A stretch of 64,000 bases of DNA from Rhodococcus triatomae. Lineage in GTDB: Bacteria > Actinomycetota > Actinomycetes > Mycobacteriales > Mycobacteriaceae. The stretch is taken from NCBI RefSeq assembly GCF_014217785.1, contig NZ_CP048814.1:1736001-1800000 (forward strand), written 5' to 3'. The translations under genes were made by a program, and so were the position numbers. Below, one piece after another: positions 26,265 through 34,969 of this stretch (positions are counted from its first letter, which is position 1; each line of letters begins with the position of its first letter). Below the pieces are notes generated by a model. That model worked only from the letters and a program-made list of their open reading frames with translations. It was not told the DNA's origin and did not search any database.

Positions 26265-26300
26265 GTTCACGGTGTTCACAATGTTCACGCCGTTCACAAG
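26265..26300. repeat. Four tandem 9-base repeats GTTCAC-NNN upstream of whiB4
   Basis: GTTCAC occurs at 26265, 26274, 26283 and 26292 with an exact 9-base period (third-part bases GGT, AAT, GCC, AAG). On the minus strand this is GTGAAC repeated 33-68 bases upstream of whiB4. The rest of the 366-base divergent gap to ponA2 is relatively AT-rich and holds no gene. Confidence 0.85.
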
Positions 26301-26584
26301 GTCTGTACCCCGCATAACTTCGCGACATTCGCAATCGGGTGTTATCTACGTCACACTGTTTCTCACAATTTAGGTAAAGATCCCAAACCGCGCAAGATGT
26401 TGTGTTGGCCTTTTTGGTACGGACGTCCCTACCACCGCAAAGACCGTGTTCCCCACCCGTTCGTGTCCCAAACCACCTACTGTGACCGGCCGATTTCCCC
26501 AGCTCTCGACGTCGGTCACGTACTCTGCCGCCGCCCGCCCACGCGCGTACTCCCTCGTCGCCCGTCGTTCGTCGCCTCGGCACG

Positions 26585-26590
26585 TACTCT
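26585..26590 (+). promoter_or_regulatory. -10 element for ponA2, leaderless type
   Basis: TACTCT ends seven bases before the GTG of ponA2, the spacing expected if transcription begins at the start codon. No Shine-Dalgarno precedes the GTG. Confidence 0.5.
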
Positions 26591-26597
26591 GTAGACC

Positions 26598-28979
26598 GTG
26601 TCGACGTCTAAGACTCTGTGGAAGCTCGCGGGATGCTCCCTGCTGGCGGGTGTCCTCCTGGCCGGCGTGATGTTTCCGTTGGCAGGTGGTTTCGGTTACG
26701 CATCGAACCGCGCCGCCGACACCGTGGACAACGTGTCCGCCGAACTGGTGGAAGGCACGGTCCCTGCTGTCTCGACGATGGTCGACGCGGCAGGCAACCC
26801 CATCGCGTGGCTGTACGAGCAGCGCCGCTTCGAGGTGCCGAGCGAGCGCATCTCCAACGACATGAAGCTCGCGATCGTCTCGATCGAGGACAAGCGGTTC
26901 GCCGAGCACCGCGGCGTCGACTGGCAGGGCACCATCCGCGCGTTCCTCACCAACACCACGTCGGGTGAGGTGCAGCAGGGCGCGTCGACGATCGACCAGC
27001 AGTACGTGAAGAACTACCAGCTCCTGGTCGTCGCGAAGACGGACGCCGAGCGCCGGGCCGCGATCGAGACCACCCCGGCTCGCAAGATCCGCGAGATCCG
27101 GATGGCGCTGACGCTGGACAAGGAACTGACCAAGGACGAGATCCTCACCCGCTACCTCAACCTCGTCCCGTTCGGCAACGCGTCGTTCGGCGTCCAGGAC
27201 GCCGCCCAGACGTATTTCGGTATCGATGCGACCGAGCTCGACGCGGGCCAGTCCGCGATGCTCGCCGGCATGGTGCAGTCCAGTTCGGCACTGAACCCCT
27301 ACACCAACCCCGAAGGTGTCACCGAACGGCGTAACGTCGTCCTCGACACGATGATCGCGAACATCCCCGAACGTGCCGAGGAGTTCCGCGCCCTCAAGGA
27401 GGAGCCTCTCGGCGTTCTGCCGCAGCCCAACCGCCTGCCGCGTGGCTGCATCGCTGCCGCCGACCGCGGGTTCTTCTGCGACTACGCGCTGCAGTACCTG
27501 GCCGAGGCCGGCATCAGCCGGGAGCAGATCGACAAGGGCGGCTACCTGATCCGCACCACGCTGGACCCCGAGGTACAGGACTCCGTCAAGTCCGCCCTGG
27601 TCGCCAACGCGAACCCGAACCTGCCGCACGTCGCGAACGTCATGAACGTCGTGCAGCCCGGCCAGGAGAAGCACCGGGTGCTCGCGATGGGCAGTAGCCG
27701 CACGTACGGGCTCAACATCGACGCACACGAGACCGTCCAGCCCCAGCCGTACTCCCTCGCCGGTCACGGCGCGGGGTCGATCTTCAAGATCTTCACCACC
27801 GCGGCCGCGATGGAGCAGGGGCTGGGCACCAGCGCGACCCTGGACGTCCCGCCCACGTACCAGGCCCGCGGTATGGGTAGCGGTGGTGCCCGTGGGTGCC
27901 CTGCCGACGCCTACTGTGTCGGCAACGCGGGCGCCTATCCGCCCGCGCTGTCGGTGACGGATGCGCTCGCCCAGTCCCCCAACACCACCTTCGTCAAGCT
28001 GATCCAGGCGACCGGCGTGGAGCCGACGGTGGACATGGCGGTGCGCCTCGGCATGCGCTCCTACGCCCGCCCGGGCACCTCCGGATTCGACAACCGCAGC
28101 ATGGCCGACTTCCAGAAGGATCAGAACCTGGGCTCGTTCACACTCGGCCCGACCTGGATCAACCCGCTGGAGCTGTCGAACGTCGCCGCGACGTTGGGCT
28201 CGCACGGAATGTGGTGCCCGCCGAGCCCGATCGACTCGATCGTGGACCGGGAGGGCAAGCCCGTCTCGCTCACCGAGCAGGCCTGCGAGCAGGTCGTGGA
28301 TCCAGGTCTGGCGGACACCCTCGCCGTCGCGATGAGCAAGGACGATCTGCCCGGCGGTACCGCTGCCGCAGCGGCGGGCAGCGTCGGCTGGAATCTGCCC
28401 ATGTCCGGCAAGACGGGCACCACCGAGTCGCACATGTCGTCCGGTTTCCTCGGCTTCACCAACAACATCGCCGGATCCGCCTACGTGTTCGGTGACTCAC
28501 CGAATCCCGGCGAGATCTGCTCGTTCCCGCTGCGTTCGTGTGGTGACGGAAACCTGTTCGGTGGCAACGAGCCTGCCCGGACCTGGTTCCAGTCGATCAA
28601 GCCGGTAGCGGAGAATTTCGGCCCCACGTCGTTGCCGCCGGTGGATCAGAAGTATGTGCGCGGATCGCAGAACGGTCAGGTCCCGGACGTGACCGGCATG
28701 CCCGAGTCCCAGGCCCGCTCCACCCTCGAGGGCGCCGGATTCAGCGTCACCGCCAGCACCTCCAACTCCGAGGCGCCGTCGGGCACGGTGGTGAGCCAGG
28801 CGCCGTCCGGCTCGGCGGTGCCCGGGTCCGCGGTCACCATCTACGTCAGCGACGGCCGCGCGCCACGCGCGAACCCGGCCGGGCCCCCGCCCGCTCCGGG
28901 CGGCGCCGGTGGCGGTGGCATCCCGCCGATCCAGATCCCGGGACTACCACCGATCCAGATCCCCAGCATCCCCCGCTGA
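26598..28979 (+). CDS. ponA2: Bifunctional penicillin-binding protein PonA2 (class A PBP)
   Basis: 793-aa cell-wall polymerase. One N-terminal membrane helix precedes a glycosyltransferase domain with IEDKRFAEHRGVDW (catalytic Glu at about 97) and QGASTIDQQYVKN. The transpeptidase has SIFK (Ser about 394), SPN (about 460) and KTG (about 605). A PASTA domain (about 694-757) and a Pro/Gly tail with two near-copies of IQIPG close the protein. It polymerises and cross-links peptidoglycan and is linked to dormancy in mycobacteria (Rv3682). Confidence 0.97.
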   Translation: MSTSKTLWKLAGCSLLAGVLLAGVMFPLAGGFGYASNRAADTVDNVSAELVEGTVPAVSTMVDAAGNPIAWLYEQRRFEVPSERISNDMKLAIVSIEDKRFAEHRGVDWQGTIRAFLTNTTSGEVQQGASTIDQQYVKNYQLLVVAKTDAERRAAIETTPARKIREIRMALTLDKELTKDEILTRYLNLVPFGNASFGVQDAAQTYFGIDATELDAGQSAMLAGMVQSSSALNPYTNPEGVTERRNVVLDTMIANIPERAEEFRALKEEPLGVLPQPNRLPRGCIAAADRGFFCDYALQYLAEAGISREQIDKGGYLIRTTLDPEVQDSVKSALVANANPNLPHVANVMNVVQPGQEKHRVLAMGSSRTYGLNIDAHETVQPQPYSLAGHGAGSIFKIFTTAAAMEQGLGTSATLDVPPTYQARGMGSGGARGCPADAYCVGNAGAYPPALSVTDALAQSPNTTFVKLIQATGVEPTVDMAVRLGMRSYARPGTSGFDNRSMADFQKDQNLGSFTLGPTWINPLELSNVAATLGSHGMWCPPSPIDSIVDREGKPVSLTEQACEQVVDPGLADTLAVAMSKDDLPGGTAAAAAGSVGWNLPMSGKTGTTESHMSSGFLGFTNNIAGSAYVFGDSPNPGEICSFPLRSCGDGNLFGGNEPARTWFQSIKPVAENFGPTSLPPVDQKYVRGSQNGQVPDVTGMPESQARSTLEGAGFSVTASTSNSEAPSGTVVSQAPSGSAVPGSAVTIYVSDGRAPRANPAGPPPAPGGAGGGGIPPIQIPGLPPIQIPSIPR

Positions 28980-28986
28980 CCCAGCC

Positions 28987-29008
28987 GCCCCGCCCGACCG
29001 GGCGGGGC
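28987..29008. terminator. Terminator between ponA2 and the YqeY gene
   Basis: GCCCCGCCC (28987-28995) pairs with GGGCGGGGC (29000-29008) around a GACC loop. It lies eight bases after the ponA2 stop and before the convergent YqeY gene, so it may serve both. Confidence 0.75.
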
Positions 29009-29055
29009 CTGTGGGGTGGGTCGGGGCGGCCTCCACGTAGGTGACGCGACCTCGC

Positions 29056-29523
29056 TCAGAGGCGGTCCTTGACGGCCTTCGCGACGCGGGAACCGTCGGC
29101 CTTGCCTGCGGCGATCGCGGTGGCAGCCTTCATCACCTGCCCCATCTGCTTCGGGCCCGGGCGCTCACCGATCTGCTCGGCGACCTGGGCGATGGCGGTG
29201 TCCGCCACGTCGGCGAGCTCGGCGTCGTTGAGCTGCGTCGGCAGGTACTCGTCGATGATCCGGGCCTCGGCGTGCTCCTGGGCAGCCAGCTCGCCACGCC
29301 CGTTCTCGGTGTAGATTTCGGCGGATTCGCCACGCTTCTTGGACTCGCGGGCGAGTACCTTCAGCACGTCGTCGTCGGTGAGCTGGCGGGCCTCCTTGCC
29401 GGAGACCTCCTCCTTCTGCACCGCGGCGATCAGCATCCGCAGGGTGGCGGTGCGCAGGGTGTCCTTCGCCTTCATCGAGGCGACCATGTCCGCCCGCAGG
29501 CGTTCCTTCAGTGAATCCGACAT
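29056..29523 (-). CDS. GatB/YqeY-domain protein
   Basis: 155-aa protein of the YqeY family, related to the tail domain of amidotransferase subunit GatB. MKAKDTLRTATLRMLIAAVQ and DEYLPTQLNDAEL are characteristic, as is the C-terminal GPKQMGQVMKAATA. Possible link to tRNA metabolism, otherwise unknown. The ATG at 29523 is used; upstream frame is low-complexity and overlaps the divergent gene's promoter. Confidence 0.9.
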   Translation of the reverse strand: MSDSLKERLRADMVASMKAKDTLRTATLRMLIAAVQKEEVSGKEARQLTDDDVLKVLARESKKRGESAEIYTENGRGELAAQEHAEARIIDEYLPTQLNDAELADVADTAIAQVAEQIGERPGPKQMGQVMKAATAIAAGKADGSRVAKAVKDRL

Positions 29524-29612
29524 GCGCGAAACGCTACGCGCTCGCGGGGGACCGTGTGCGAACCGCTCCGCCCATTCGCTCGCGTACCCGGCATCCGGAT
29601 CGTGCCAGCCGG

Positions 29613-29618
29613 TATCCT
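29613..29618 (+). promoter_or_regulatory. -10 element of a leaderless metallophosphoesterase message
   Basis: TATCCT is six bases before the GTG at 29625 and no Shine-Dalgarno is present between them. Confidence 0.5.
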
Positions 29619-29624
29619 GATGAA

Positions 29625-30596
29625 GTGTCTGACGTGTTCCGCTCCCCCCTGACCCGTACCGCCGCCGGAATCGCCGGTGCCGCCGCACTCGGTATCGGGT
29701 ACGCATCGCTCATCGAACGCAATGCGTTCACGCTGCGTGAGGTGACGATGCCGGTCCTGGAACCGGGTACGTCGGCGCTGCGCGTGCTGCACATCAGCGA
29801 TCTCCACATGATGCCCGGCCAGCGGATGAAGCAGAACTGGCTGCGCGAGCTCGACCGGCTGGAACCGGACCTGGTGGTCAACACCGGGGACAATCTGTCC
29901 CACGCACGGGCCGTGCCCGCTGTGGTGCAGTCGATGGGCAACCTGCTGTCGCGCCCGGGGCTGTTCGTCTTCGGCAGCAACGACTACTTCGCTCCCAAGC
30001 CGAAGAACCCGCTGAAGTACTTCCGCAAGAACCACAAGCGCGTTCTCGGCGACCCGCTGCCGTGGGCGGACCTGCGCGCGGCGTTCAGCGAACGAGGCTG
30101 GCTGGACGCGACGCACACCCGACGGGAACTCGAGGTCGCCGGTGTCCGCATCGCCGCTGCCGGTGTGGACGATCCACACCTGAAGCGCGACCGGTACGAC
30201 ACCATCGCCGGGTCGCCGAACCCGCTCGCGGATCTGCGGTTGGGTATCACCCATTCGCCCGAGCCCCGCGTGCTCGACCGGTTCGCCGACGACGGCTACG
30301 ACCTGGTGCTCGCCGGACACACGCACGGCGGTCAGCTGTGCCTGCCGTTCTACGGGGCGCTGGTCACGAACTGCGACCTCGACCGCTCCCGCGTCAAGGG
30401 TCCGTCACAGTGGGGCGAGCACACCCAACTGCACGTGTCGGCCGGTGTCGGCACGTCCCCGTGGGCACCGGCGCGCTTCTGCTGCCGCCCGGAGGCGACC
30501 CTGCTGACACTCGTGGCCGCCCCTCGACGGGACGCGGGAAGCGACGTCGAGCAGGGGCACACCAGTTCGTCCGAGCACACCATTCTGCGAGGATGA
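29625..30596 (+). CDS. Metallophosphoesterase (Rv3683 type)
   Basis: 323-aa calcineurin-like phosphoesterase with all family blocks: HISDLHMMPGQ (metal 1), NTGDNLS, FGSNDYF (variant of GNH-D), and LAGHTHGGQLCLP. An N-terminal hydrophobic segment (AAGIAGAAALGIGYASLI) may anchor or export it. A cysteine pair in RFCCRP is close to the C-terminus. Substrate unknown; relatives act on phospholipid or nucleotide phosphoesters. The GTG start agrees with a leaderless -10. Confidence 0.9.
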   Translation: MSDVFRSPLTRTAAGIAGAAALGIGYASLIERNAFTLREVTMPVLEPGTSALRVLHISDLHMMPGQRMKQNWLRELDRLEPDLVVNTGDNLSHARAVPAVVQSMGNLLSRPGLFVFGSNDYFAPKPKNPLKYFRKNHKRVLGDPLPWADLRAAFSERGWLDATHTRRELEVAGVRIAAAGVDDPHLKRDRYDTIAGSPNPLADLRLGITHSPEPRVLDRFADDGYDLVLAGHTHGGQLCLPFYGALVTNCDLDRSRVKGPSQWGEHTQLHVSAGVGTSPWAPARFCCRPEATLLTLVAAPRRDAGSDVEQGHTSSSEHTILRG

Positions 30597-30650
30597 CCAG
30601 CCGATTTAATCCGATCAACCTCGGTGCTGTAAGCTAGCCGAGGTTCGACA

Positions 30651-30724
<74 letters not shown>

Positions 30725-30736
30725 CAGTGAAGAACA

Positions 30737-30771
30737 CGAAGGCCCCGCCGGTGCTCCGGTCGGGGCCTTCG
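30737..30771 (+). terminator. Terminator after tRNA-Pro
   Basis: CGAAGGCCCCG (30737-30747) pairs with CGGGGCCTTCG (30761-30771), with an inner CCGG/CCGG pairing, and is followed by TCGTTTCCC. It lies just before the convergent glyoxalase-fold gene. Confidence 0.85.
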
Positions 30772-30791
30772 TCGTTTCCCGTGCCGATCGT

Positions 30792-31145
30792 CTACGCCCC
30801 GGAGTGCGCGAGCACGTTGACGACGTTGCCCGAGCCGTCCCGGTAGAAGAATCGCCGCACTCCCCAGTCCTCGTCCTGCACCGGGTGGACGATTTCGAAA
30901 CCTGCCTCGCGGGCGGCGTCGTGGGCCGCGTCCACGTCGTCGACCTCCACCGACAGCGAGGGGTTGACCGGTGCCGTGGCGTCCCGGGTGAGAAGGCTGA
31001 TCTGGTGTCGGCGATCCGGGCCGGCGAGAGTCGCGATCCAGCCGTGGTTCATCACCACCGAGAGTCCGAGAACCCGCTCGTACCGGTCGATCTCCGCATC
31101 CAGATCCTCCACGGTGAGGATCGGGACGACCCGCAGGACGGTCAC
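30792..31145 (-). CDS. Glyoxalase/VOC-superfamily protein
   Basis: 117-aa vicinal-oxygen-chelate fold protein. RVVPILTVEDLDAEIDRYERVLGL opens the first module and VRRFFYRDGSGNVVNVLAH closes the second, where the usual terminal Glu ligand is not evident. The GTG at 31145 overlaps the end of the SDR gene by four bases. Relatives act in bleomycin resistance or dioxygenase-like chemistry; the substrate is unknown. Confidence 0.82.
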   Translation of the reverse strand: MTVLRVVPILTVEDLDAEIDRYERVLGLSVVMNHGWIATLAGPDRRHQISLLTRDATAPVNPSLSVEVDDVDAAHDAAREAGFEIVHPVQDEDWGVRRFFYRDGSGNVVNVLAHSGA

Positions 31146-31930
31146 AGTCCATGCCTCCGTGCGACGATCTTCTCCACCCATTCACGCGGCACCACCCGCC
31201 GAAGCGCGAAGACCAGCGGAGCGTTCGAGCCGACGGCGTAGAGCTGCCGGGGCTTGCCCGCCTCGATCGCTCCGAGCACCGTCGCGGCCACCTTCTCGGC
31301 GGTGATCCCGGCGCGCTCGTTGGCGTCGAGGTTCTCGATCATCGTGTCGTACTCGGCCTTGTACGGAGAGGCGTCGTCGATGTAGTGGGTGCGGCGAGTT
31401 CCGATGCCCGTGGCGATCGAGCCGGGCTCGACGGTCGCGACACCGATGCCGTAGGGAGCGACCTCACGGCGCGCGGCGTTGGCGAAGCCCTTGAGCGCGG
31501 CCTTCGTCGCGACATACGACGAGCGGTATGCGAGCGGGAAACTCGCGAGCATCGACCCGACCATCACGATGCGACCGTAGCCACGGGCCCGCATCCCGGG
31601 GAGCACCAGCTGCGTCAGCCGCACCGCGCCGAACACGTTGGCCCGGAACAGCCCCTCGATCGCCTCCATCGGGAGTTCTTCGATCGGCCCACTCTGGCTC
31701 TCCCCGGCATTGTTGACCAGGACGTCGACGTCTCCCGCCGCCTTCACGCAGGCCTCGATGCTCTGCTCGTCACCGAGGTCGAGTCGAAGGAATTCCACTC
31801 CGGGAATCTTCGGGGCGGTATCGGGGTTGCGGCTGGTCCCGAACACCCGATAGCCGCGTTCGGCGAGCAGTGTCGCGACGGCGGCGCCGATTCCGGACGA
31901 GGCGCCGGTGACGAGGGCGGTGCGTGTCAT
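31142..31930 (-). CDS. Short-chain dehydrogenase/reductase
   Basis: 262-aa classical SDR. The cofactor motif TGASSGIG, NNAG, catalytic Ser in VGSML, and YRSSYVATKAAL (YXXXK-type element) are present. The C-terminal PREWVEKIVARRHGL is common in actinobacterial oxidoreductases of this group. It is divergent from a TetR gene whose operators abut both starts, so it is probably the TetR target together with the VOC gene. Confidence 0.9.
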   Translation of the reverse strand: MTRTALVTGASSGIGAAVATLLAERGYRVFGTSRNPDTAPKIPGVEFLRLDLGDEQSIEACVKAAGDVDVLVNNAGESQSGPIEELPMEAIEGLFRANVFGAVRLTQLVLPGMRARGYGRIVMVGSMLASFPLAYRSSYVATKAALKGFANAARREVAPYGIGVATVEPGSIATGIGTRRTHYIDDASPYKAEYDTMIENLDANERAGITAEKVAATVLGAIEAGKPRQLYAVGSNAPLVFALRRVVPREWVEKIVARRHGL

Positions 31931-31966
31931 GGGCGCCAGCCTAGCCACCATCGCGGCACCTGGACA

Positions 31967-32010
31967 GTAAACGGAACTTGATTCTGATTTCGGAATATGA
32001 TTCCGTTTAC
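31967..32010. promoter_or_regulatory. Duplicated palindromic operator between SDR and TetR genes
   Basis: Two related boxes, CGGAACTTGATTCTG (31972-31986) and CGGAATATGATTCCG (31991-32005), are 19 bases apart. They are nested inside an outer perfect inverted repeat GTAAACGGAA (31967-31976) / TTCCGTTTAC (32001-32010). This is a strong candidate for autoregulation by the adjacent TetR protein and control of the divergent SDR-VOC pair. Confidence 0.75.
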
Positions 32011-32012
32011 CC

Positions 32013-32609
32013 ATGCCTCTCGACGAACCGACCGATCGGCGCCGCCGCCGGACCTGGAGTGCGGTCCTCGACGCCGCGCGCACCGTCTTCTCCACCAGTG
32101 GCTATCGCGCCGCGTCGATCGAATCGCTCTCCACTGCAGCAGATGTCGCAGTGAGTACGATCTACACGAACTTCCCCGACGGCAAGGCGGACGTGTATCT
32201 CGCATTGGCCAGGCGCACCGCGGACGAGCATGCGGAGGCCATGCGCGGCACTTCCCACAACGGCCCAGCGGCGGCCCTGGACGCCTACATCGATTTCCAC
32301 CGCGAGCACCCGCTCGCGCTCCGCCTGCTGGCCCTGTCCGACGTCTCGCCCGGCGACTCTTCCTCCTACAACGACGTCCGCGCATACATCGACGACGTCC
32401 TCGCAGGTATCGCCACCGAGATGGTGCGCAGCGCGCGGGCGGCGGGTTCCGACGTCGATGCCCGCGGGCTCGTTCTCTACGCCTGGTCGGCGATCAACGG
32501 AGCCTACGCTCTGTTCCGGCGCGGCACGGTCGACGCCGCCGAACTGGATGGCATTCTCGACTTGTGCCGAGCGGACGTCTCCCGGCATCTCGCCGGAGGT
32601 GCGGCATGA
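32013..32609 (+). CDS. TetR-family transcriptional regulator
   Basis: 198 aa. N-terminal helix-turn-helix: WSAVLDAARTVFSTSGYRAASIESLSTAADVAVSTIYTNFPDGKADVY. The C-terminal ligand domain is unremarkable. The ATG lies two bases after the operator, so the 5' leader is very short. Its stop overlaps the ATG of the HD-domain gene by four bases, coupling them. Confidence 0.9.
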   Translation: MPLDEPTDRRRRRTWSAVLDAARTVFSTSGYRAASIESLSTAADVAVSTIYTNFPDGKADVYLALARRTADEHAEAMRGTSHNGPAAALDAYIDFHREHPLALRLLALSDVSPGDSSSYNDVRAYIDDVLAGIATEMVRSARAAGSDVDARGLVLYAWSAINGAYALFRRGTVDAAELDGILDLCRADVSRHLAGGAA

Positions 32610-33337
32610 ACGACGGCGCACTCACTCGCACCGGGCAGGCACGTCTCGCGCTCCGCGCCTTACAGGTCAACGGTGCCGCCTTCCCCGGCCTGCTGCGCGG
32701 TGTCCGGTCGGCGGCGGCAGCGGCCGCCCCGACCGCGCCGGACAGCCGATTGTGCCGGGACGCGTACGACGAGGCGATCTCCGTGCTGTCCTCCGCGGTG
32801 TTCCGGCACAGCCTGCGCAGTTGGGAGTTCGCGGTGGCATTGGCCGAGGTCGACGGGCTCACTCCCGATCCCGAAGCCCTGTACGTGGCCTGTCTACTGC
32901 ACGACACCTCGGCGGGCGCAGACGAGGCAGGCGCCTGCTTCGCCTGCACCGGAGCCGACGATGCCCGGTCGTTCGTACTGGCCCACGACGAGACCGCCGT
33001 ATCCCGCGCGGATACGGTCCGTACCGCCTGTGCCCGTCACATGGACGCGCGCTCTCCGATCGACGCCGGCCCGGAGGCGAGGCTCGTCCACGACGCGACC
33101 CACCTGGACGTCGCCGGCAGCCGCGTCCACGACGTGCCCGCCTCCGTCGTCGCCGGTGTACTGCACCGTCACCCCCGCACCGGATTCTCGGTAGAGTTCG
33201 CCGCAGTGATGCGTACCGAAGCACGGCTCCGCCCACTCTCCCGGGCGGCGACGCTGTGGCGGGTGGGTATGCGATTGCCGATGGCGCTCAATCCGCTCGA
33301 CCGGCGAGCCGGGACCCCACCCGGCGCTCAGGGATAG
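32606..33337 (+). CDS. HD-domain protein
   Basis: 243-aa putative metal-dependent phosphohydrolase or lyase. FRHSLRSWEFAVALAEVDG and YVACLLHDT carry the H..HD metal residues; further His/Asp residues occur in ARHMDARSP and VLHRHPRTG. It resembles cyanamide-hydratase-like HD proteins rather than cyclic-nucleotide phosphodiesterases. It is translationally coupled to the upstream TetR gene. Its last 10 bases overlap the convergent DUF457-type gene. Confidence 0.8.
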   Translation: MNDGALTRTGQARLALRALQVNGAAFPGLLRGVRSAAAAAAPTAPDSRLCRDAYDEAISVLSSAVFRHSLRSWEFAVALAEVDGLTPDPEALYVACLLHDTSAGADEAGACFACTGADDARSFVLAHDETAVSRADTVRTACARHMDARSPIDAGPEARLVHDATHLDVAGSRVHDVPASVVAGVLHRHPRTGFSVEFAAVMRTEARLRPLSRAATLWRVGMRLPMALNPLDRRAGTPPGAQG

Positions 33338-34131
33338 GCCGGCACGAAGGCGTCGTAGATCGCCTGCGGCGCACCGTCGACGGCCCAGACGGCGAGCATC
33401 ACCACCCCGATCGTGAGCGCCGGGCCGAGAACGGCCTTCTCGAATGCACCGCCGGCCCTGATCGACAGGAAGGACGGCAGCTTCAACTCCCACCATCGTT
33501 CCTGACGCCACGGCACGAACGGTGCGAGGAACGGGACTCCTTCCTTCGTGATCGCGTCACCGAGGCAGTGGGTGGCGCACCCCAGCGCCACCGCCACACC
33601 CAGCCCGGTCGAACCGGCCTGGCTCGGATACCACTGCCAGGTGAGCGCGGAGAGGATCACGGCGACGGCCGAGACGACGATCCAGCCCTTCTCCTTGGCA
33701 AGGTTGCCCGCCAGCCCGCGCAGGGCCAGCCCGAGGAAGAAGAACAGGATGCCGATGATGGCCGGCTTGCCGAAGTGGATCACCAACGCGGACACTCCGG
33801 CTCCCACGGCGGCGGCGAACAGCGCGGTGTGCGTGAGGGTTCGGTGACCACCGCGGCGCTTTCCGTCCTTCTTCCCCCGCGTCAGGCTGTAATAGCCGAG
33901 CGACACCGAGTCGACCACGCGCGCGAACAGGCGGCTGATCGGGCCGAACGAACGGGACACGGTGGATTGCGGGGTGTCGAGGTCGGGAAACAGTGCGGCA
34001 CCCGCGCACACCGCAGCGAAAGTAAAGGTCTCCGGCGTCGACGTGGGACCGCCCCAGTCCGGGGGAAGCAGATCGGCCACCGCCAATCCGACAGCGGCCC
34101 CGGACATTGCATGGGTTGGACCCATCACCAT
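33328..34131 (-). CDS. DUF457/YdjM-type integral membrane metal-dependent hydrolase
   Basis: 267-aa protein. MGPTHAMSGAAVGLAV, LFPDLDTPQSTVSR and GHRTLTHTALFA carry the His/Asp motifs of the LexA-regulated YdjM-like family; GCATHCLGDAIT follows. Four to five membrane helices. The ATG at 34131 follows GAAAGG; a GTG four codons earlier and an ATG two codons later are alternatives. Function not established. Confidence 0.85.
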   Translation of the reverse strand: MVMGPTHAMSGAAVGLAVADLLPPDWGGPTSTPETFTFAAVCAGAALFPDLDTPQSTVSRSFGPISRLFARVVDSVSLGYYSLTRGKKDGKRRGGHRTLTHTALFAAAVGAGVSALVIHFGKPAIIGILFFFLGLALRGLAGNLAKEKGWIVVSAVAVILSALTWQWYPSQAGSTGLGVAVALGCATHCLGDAITKEGVPFLAPFVPWRQERWWELKLPSFLSIRAGGAFEKAVLGPALTIGVVMLAVWAVDGAPQAIYDAFVPAYP

Positions 34132-34237
34132 GGAGGAGAACACCTTTCACGACAGCGGCCCAGGACACGGTCATCCGTGCCGATGCCCGACGACGCTCAA
34201 CCTAGCAACGGCCTCCGACAACCGGCCGTGCGGGGCG

Positions 34238-34909
34238 TCACCGGCCGAGCAGTGCGCGGATCGGCGTTTCGTCCAGATGTTCCAACAGGTCTCGCGGGTC
34301 GTCGTACACCGAATGTGCCCCCGCCGCGATCAACTCGTCGCGGCCCGTGCCGCCGGACAGCACCGCGAGCGCGGTCACGCCGGCGCGGGTCGCGGCGCGC
34401 ATGTCCCAGGTCGAGTCGCCGATCATCACCGCATCCTCGGCACGCGCGCCCACGAGGTCGAGCGCGGCCGTGACGATGTCGGGTTCCGGTTTCGCGGTGT
34501 CGACCGACGCGGACGTGGTGGCACCGTCGAGCAGGTCGTCGACCTCGAGGGCTCGCCGCAGCAGCGTCAACTCCTCGGACGAGGCCGAGCTCGCGAGTAC
34601 GACCAGCGCACCCTCGTTCTTCACCCGCTCGACCAGCTCACGGCCCCCGTCGAGTGGACGCAGCCGATACGACGCCCACCGGTACAACTCGGTGTGCAGT
34701 TCCGTCGCGCGGGCACGGACGTCCACGTCGGCATCGGGCAGCAACGTGGCGACCAGCCGGTCGCCGTCCATCCCGATCGCGCGGTGCACCCGCCAGGCAT
34801 CGACCGGGTGCCCGACCCGCTCGAATGCGCGCGTCCAGGCATCGACGTGGAGGTAGTTGGAGTCGGCCAGGGTGCCGTCGACGTCGAAGAGGACCACGCG
34901 GGGGTTCAT
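34238..34909 (-). CDS. HAD-family phosphatase, phosphoglycolate-phosphatase-like
   Basis: 223 aa. Motif I VLFDVDGTLADSNYLH, motif II LASSASSE, motif III lysine in TAKPEPD, and motif IV MIGDSTWDMRAA place it in HAD subfamily IA with a helical cap (residues 15-85). Substrate unknown. It stands alone between the DUF457 gene and a TetR gene on the same strand. Confidence 0.88.
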   Translation of the reverse strand: MNPRVVLFDVDGTLADSNYLHVDAWTRAFERVGHPVDAWRVHRAIGMDGDRLVATLLPDADVDVRARATELHTELYRWASYRLRPLDGGRELVERVKNEGALVVLASSASSEELTLLRRALEVDDLLDGATTSASVDTAKPEPDIVTAALDLVGARAEDAVMIGDSTWDMRAATRAGVTALAVLSGGTGRDELIAAGAHSVYDDPRDLLEHLDETPIRALLGR

Positions 34910-34969
34910 GCCCGCTGGACTACCCCGTGCGGGCGCCGGTCACGCCGGGTGGCCGGGCCGCCTGCCTCG

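Noticed and set aside
25897..26583. N-terminally extended WhiB4 (228 aa)
   Set aside because: The extension translates the 9-base repeat array and AT-rich promoter region; the ATG at 26232 has a Shine-Dalgarno and gives normal WhiB length.
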